From the NCBI RefSeq assembly GCF_965363235.1, contig NC_134850.1, forward strand, positions 34,631,102-34,695,101: DNA of 64,000 nt, read 5' to 3'. The stretch is from Mytilus galloprovincialis. Lineage: Eukaryota > Mollusca > Bivalvia > Mytilida > Mytilidae. The notes under the pieces were generated by a model. That model saw only the letters and a program-made list of their open reading frames with translations. It searched no databases and was not told the origin of the DNA. Below are positions 28,601-34,600 of this stretch, piece after piece (position 1 is the first letter of the stretch; every line of letters begins with the position of its first letter). Position numbers and translations under genes: made by a program.

Positions 28601-31600
28601 CCGATCTAAATGCATCAATCTTCTTGTCCAGAAGCTTTTGAACGATACCTTTATTCAATTAAAAAACACCTTTTTGATTGGTCATCATTTTGATTTCTAA
28701 CATGGTTTTATAAAGGGAGGGTAAATCGATGTATGTATTCATGAATGTAAGGATTCTCGAGGAGTCAAGCGAAGAAATAAATTAAGGAGACGGCGTAAAA
28801 TAATGATTGTACACCGTACATCTTTATCATATCGTTTGAAACACTCAGCTCAACAGTAATACACATGCAGAGCATATATATATTATATCATACACAAACA
28901 AATATGTTCACCTTATTGTTTTTGTGTTTTTCAGAGAATTCCCAAATAATTTTTTTTATCATATTTCGGTTTAATGTCTAAAATTCATGCAACAGGTAGA
29001 GACTTGAAAATACGCAACACAATTAGGCAACGGATTCATAATCTTAATCTTGTTTTGGTTAAAGTGTCAGATTGCTAACTTTTATTTCATTGTTTCAAAT
29101 AAAGTGAGACTATGACAACGTATTTGTTTGTGTTGAATAAATTTTAATCATGTGAAAATACGCAACACAATTAGATAACGGATTCATATAAATGAAAAGA
29201 CTCGTATAATAGTTATAAAAGGTACCAGGCTTATAATTTAATACGCCATACGCTCGTTTCGTATACATAAGACTCATCATCAAAAAAGTTATAAAGCCAA
29301 ACAAGTGCAACCTATTTGAAATAAGTAAGAAGTTTAAAAAAATGTTCAAAGCTGTTCAATTATTAGTTTACAATTCATTTTGATACAAGCGACTTGTCTG
29401 ATGCTAACCTTTCTGTTTCAATGACAAAAAAAGAGAGTCGCCAAACTGAAAACCAGAAGTTAATATTTTTTCTTTATTTTTTCCGACAAAAATGGAAGTT
29501 CGCTTATAGTCATCATTACTGAACTGGCTGTCGCATTTAGCTTTGTGTATAGATAATGACAATGTTTGACGATCATTGGAGATTTCCCGTGATTGATACA
29601 TTTTGTTTGCTTAGTCTTGTTGGTTGAAAGGAATCATTGTTTTGAAAAAATGGGTAGACAAGCGATGTTCCATGTTCAAATTATCCCGCCAAAGAGCTAC
29701 TAAATGTCCACACTGTCTTTTCAAAGTGGTATTTTAAAATTTTATTAATATAAAATTAAAATTCTGCCTGTCTATCTCACCCTCGTGTTTATCATCACTT
29801 CGAAGTTTAACCGTTGCACCTTTTCCAATTCCAATTGCCGCAGTATAATCCTCTAGACCAGTTCTTGACATCATCTGCTCGCTATAAAAAAATATGTGAG
29901 GTTGCATTATTTATCAAATATAGGTTTAACAATTTGATTAGAAAACCAGTTTTGCAAAACAGTTATAGGAGTTTTCAAGAGATTTCACTTGATGATCACA
30001 ATTTCCACTGACATTTTGTTCAAAAATGTTAGATTTGATAACATTTGTCGTTACTAATTGGTTGTTCATTGTTAACTTTTGGTTATGGCATGTTTATATT
30101 AGAACCAATACTTTCTAAGCTTGACCATGAAAATCAGATGTTTTAGTAGTTGACTTGTCAAAATGATATGATAAATAAAGATAGATATATTTTGTTGTTT
30201 TTTTGGTTAATTTTGTAAACGATTACTTTAATTATTGGAAAAAACTCACCCCTTTGCATTTTCACTTTGGATTCTTTTAAATCTATGACCATTAAAGTCA
30301 TGTTCATCGTCCATATAACAGCGCGTGCATAGGTCATAATTTTCACAATTACGACATTTCCATCTTATTCCCCTTAAAGGATGTTCTTTGCATCCATCAC
30401 ACTGTACATGAGAATGCATAACACCTAAATGATATAAATTTTTTATGAAAAATTTTACACTGAATAATTTCTCACAGAACAATAGATTTACCGAATGTTT
30501 GTAAATTTCGCCTTGCCTACACCATGTACACATGCAATACAAATAAAGAATGCTTTCATTGTTTACTGTTTGAAGGCTTTATATATATTTTTTTTCTGTC
30601 TATGAAGAAATAACAACAAGAATGTGGTGCACCCTGAATAACCAGTGTAGCGGGTTATTGTTAAGTGTGCACCACATTATTTATGTTATTTCGAATAGGC
30701 AGAAAAAATATTACAGTCATTCCTTATAATTTAATTCTAAATTATATTGTTAGCTGGATTTAATCATGAAAAAACGTTGATGAAGTCATGGTCACATGAT
30801 GAAACTATGTCTATGAGCTGATTAACTAAACAACGTCAGCTAATCAGAAGACGCTTTGCATCATGACTTAAATTATATTGAAATGCAATTCTTACGGGAA
30901 TCATATTTAGCACGTATATCTTTTTCCCCAGTTATAAACCTGAAATTCTACATTTTATTGACCATGGGCACTATATAATTGATTAAAATATCGTAAGCAT
31001 TGTTATGGCAATTACGCACCTTAAAAGTATAGATTGTATATACTAGGCCAGTGGTAGATATAACTGCAAATCACGCCTGCACACTTTATTCTCTAAGCGT
31101 ATTTGCGATCTAATAGATGATATCAGACCTACATTGATATTTTTTTTTTGTATAACTCATTAAAGTATTAAATTGTGTTGGATTGTTTTTAAATGATACG
31201 ATGGAAATAAGTAGGTTTACCTATTTGCGCATTGTCTAATAAAAGAAGATCATATTGACCATTATCTCCTTTTTCACATGTTTCAATACCATTCGACGAG
31301 TCCCATTGGACCTTGACAACACCACCTTTTGCAACATTGATAATAGTACCAATTTCACGATCTTCCTTATCATGCATATAGTCTTTTGGCGGAATCCATG
31401 ATCGTGATCGTATTACTCGAAGTCCTGATTTGATTTTTTCTAAGTAAAACAAACAAGTATTACTATAAAGTTTAAAAACATGTGCCAAGCCGTACAAAAA
31501 AAGCTACAGTAGTATTACTAGCATGCTCAAAAGAACACATAATTCTATGTTGTTAAAGTCTTATAAAACCGCAAATAAAAAAAAATGCCAATGTTTTTTA

Positions 31601-34600
31601 TAACTCTATGGAAAATTTTCATTATAAAACTTATGTACATGTACGTATACTTTTAAAATTTCTGAAGATTTTTTTTTAAATTTATTCACATTAAGAAGAA
31701 GTTTACTTTTTTTAAATTGCTCGCTTCCAGAAAGCAATTCGCCGAAATATTTACAGTATGCAAGTGACCCTCTCGTAAAAAATCCGATGATCGCAATACG
31801 CATGGATCTATCATTGACATACACTTTTACATGTTATACACGTGCTCAGTATCAATGCTTCTTTGTTGATTGTTTACTATAAGGAGACAATCGGTAAACT
31901 TCGCCTTCAAAACACGGTAATCGATTAGCTGCCATATTTTCACATAATAACAGACAGAGACAACAACAAAATACGATCATACGATATGTCAGCGTAAGAA
32001 ATGATACAACCGTGAACAGAAGACTAAGTTAATGATATATACATGCATTGGTTTAAGAATTTGATAAACATTATTTTTCACTTATCACTCGTTTTATATG
32101 ACTTTAAAGACTGTTTTGCTAATTGATTTGTATAACAATCTCAATAATAAGTAAAACTGTAGGAAAGAAGGCTAAATAAGTATAACCCCTTATGTTATTG
32201 AGTTTGTATGTTCACTGTGTCATATGTCAAATTATTTGTTTAGTGTATGGTCAGGAAGTTGGTTTTTTTATTTCGTTCGACAATGAGATAAATAAAAAAA
32301 TGCGTTATTTCCCAATTTTCAAATATTCTATTAATGACATACCTCCACCATAATGTTTACGAATATTATATCCATGAAAGTTTGAATAAAATGAAAACCT
32401 CTCTTTTATACATGGATCCTTTTGAATATCCTAAAGGTAAAAAAAATATAAATAGAATCATATAAGCAGTTTTGACAATACTAAATATACATGATATAGA
32501 TACTAAAATCTAAAAAAAAAAGCAAGCTCTGGTACGTAAATGATTTCATTTAATACATGTGCAATATTAAAGCATAGTTTATAGTGTAAGTGATTTTTTT
32601 TTTGCATAGCGATACATATATATTTTTGCATTGGTATCATATGATTATTGGATTTATCCAATCGAGGTTGTTAAATTGTTAAAATTGAAAGTTGATAAAA
32701 TATCTTTCAACATAAGATAAATCCGATAGTCCACACGTAATTTTTTTAAAGATGCTTCTCTAACGACTATTAATTAAATTGTATTATTTCAGATACAAAA
32801 ATCCCGTTCGAGTGCCTTCCACATTCCACTAATTGCCAATTTCTCTCAAATATGTGAGCACATTTCGAATCCTTCTGGGAGATGATGAAGGCTATGACAA
32901 GTTCACCCTGTAGCCAATTATCTTCTGAGATTATCAGTAACCACACTTTGATTATGTTTGTTTAAACAAGTGTCAGTAAAACGTTAAATTAACAAAGAAA
33001 TTAGAGAAACCATATGATACAAACGTTTCTAATAATATATATTATGTATCATTCATTCATGATTTCGGTATTCAATGGTAAAACTTTAAAACCCCCGATT
33101 TATAGCAATATAGGATTGTTCTACACCTGGTTAATAAGACAGTTAAATAAAATGATGATACCCCAGGCTAAAATATTTGAAAAGCAAAAACTAAAAATAA
33201 ATATTACAGCTCGCCATAAAATCAGGTGTCATGTATGTTTGCATTTGTTTTGTTGCAATGTTGAATATATTTTTCTGCTGTTCTGTTGTTTTCTTTTATC
33301 ATGTTCATTATGCTTTCTTTTGTAACCTATTCTGCCATCGAACACGGACTTCTCTTAACATGAGTTTTCTGTGTGTATTGTTGTGTATTTGTTTCTTTAT
33401 TCAACACTGGCTAGAGGTATAGGTGAAAAGTGGAGATCTCACAAAACATGTTAAACCTCGCCGCATTTTGCGCGTGTCCCAAGTCAGGAGAATTCGGTCT
33501 TTGTCATTTTTGTATGTTTTTTATAGTTTAGTTCATTTATATGCTATGGAGTTTAGAAAGACGTCGAATTTCAATGAAATAGTACATACTTTTATTTAGG
33601 AGCCGGCTTAGGCCCACCCCGGGTGTGGTATTTCCTCGCTGCATTGAAGACGCATTGTTGGCATTTTTTTGTTATCTGGTCCTTAATAGGGTTATTGTCT
33701 CTTCAACATATTCCCCATTTCAAATGTCAATTTCAAAACAAATATAACAAATGACTTTTATCTTCAATTTACAATGCCGTACACACAATGACTCATATAT
33801 TGTCCTTCCCATGAGATAAAACCTACGTTTCTGAGTAATATTTAATCTGGAAAGCTTCGATATATATCATACCAGTATCGAAATTAAAGCTACCGTCAAG
33901 ATGATACTGTCGTGTATAGTCAATTAAACTTTGATATAACTCTAGTGCTAGAAAACAAATACATTGCTTGATCACATTAATGTGTCATTATTGTTTTTCA
34001 AATTTTCAATTAATTCAAATAATTAAAAAAGGATATTATTATAGCTATGAATATATTCCTGACCATATGAGTATTTGGACCATACGCGTATGGTCATGAC
34101 CATATGAATATAATACTCGTTTGGTTATTAACGGGCCGGACCATATGAGTATTATGACCATATAGGTATTTTTTTTTCACACTACATTATAAACGTTTCA
34201 ATAATACACTAACTTTATCTAAAAAAAAACTGTGATGGTTACATGACAATTTATTAATTTTATAATCCAAAAGCTACGTAAATATTAAGTATTGATGTCA
34301 TGCATAGTTAGTTTTCATCGCTAGTTACATTCTTGCATGTAGGCTTGGTGTGGTATTCATTTTCAAACAGGATCATAGCTTTTTTGCATTTGGAAGAAAT
34401 TTGTGCACGATTCTTTTTATTTAAATCTGTTGTTTGCGAGTGAAAAGCTAGCCTTTTTACAGCTGCGTACAGTGATACCGAGGACTTCTGATATCTACGG
34501 TGTTTTTGAGAAGCTAGCTCTAGATCTCAAATATCGTAAAATGACTGCAATACACAATATTCACAAGAAAACTTATAATAATAATAATAAATTATGTTAC

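Noticed and set aside
19881-31439. Assignment of the gene as MIB1 or MIB2 itself
   Set aside because: Those proteins have one MIB-ZZ-MIB module followed by ankyrin repeats and RING fingers. Here the module is doubled and what follows is different, so no symbol is given.
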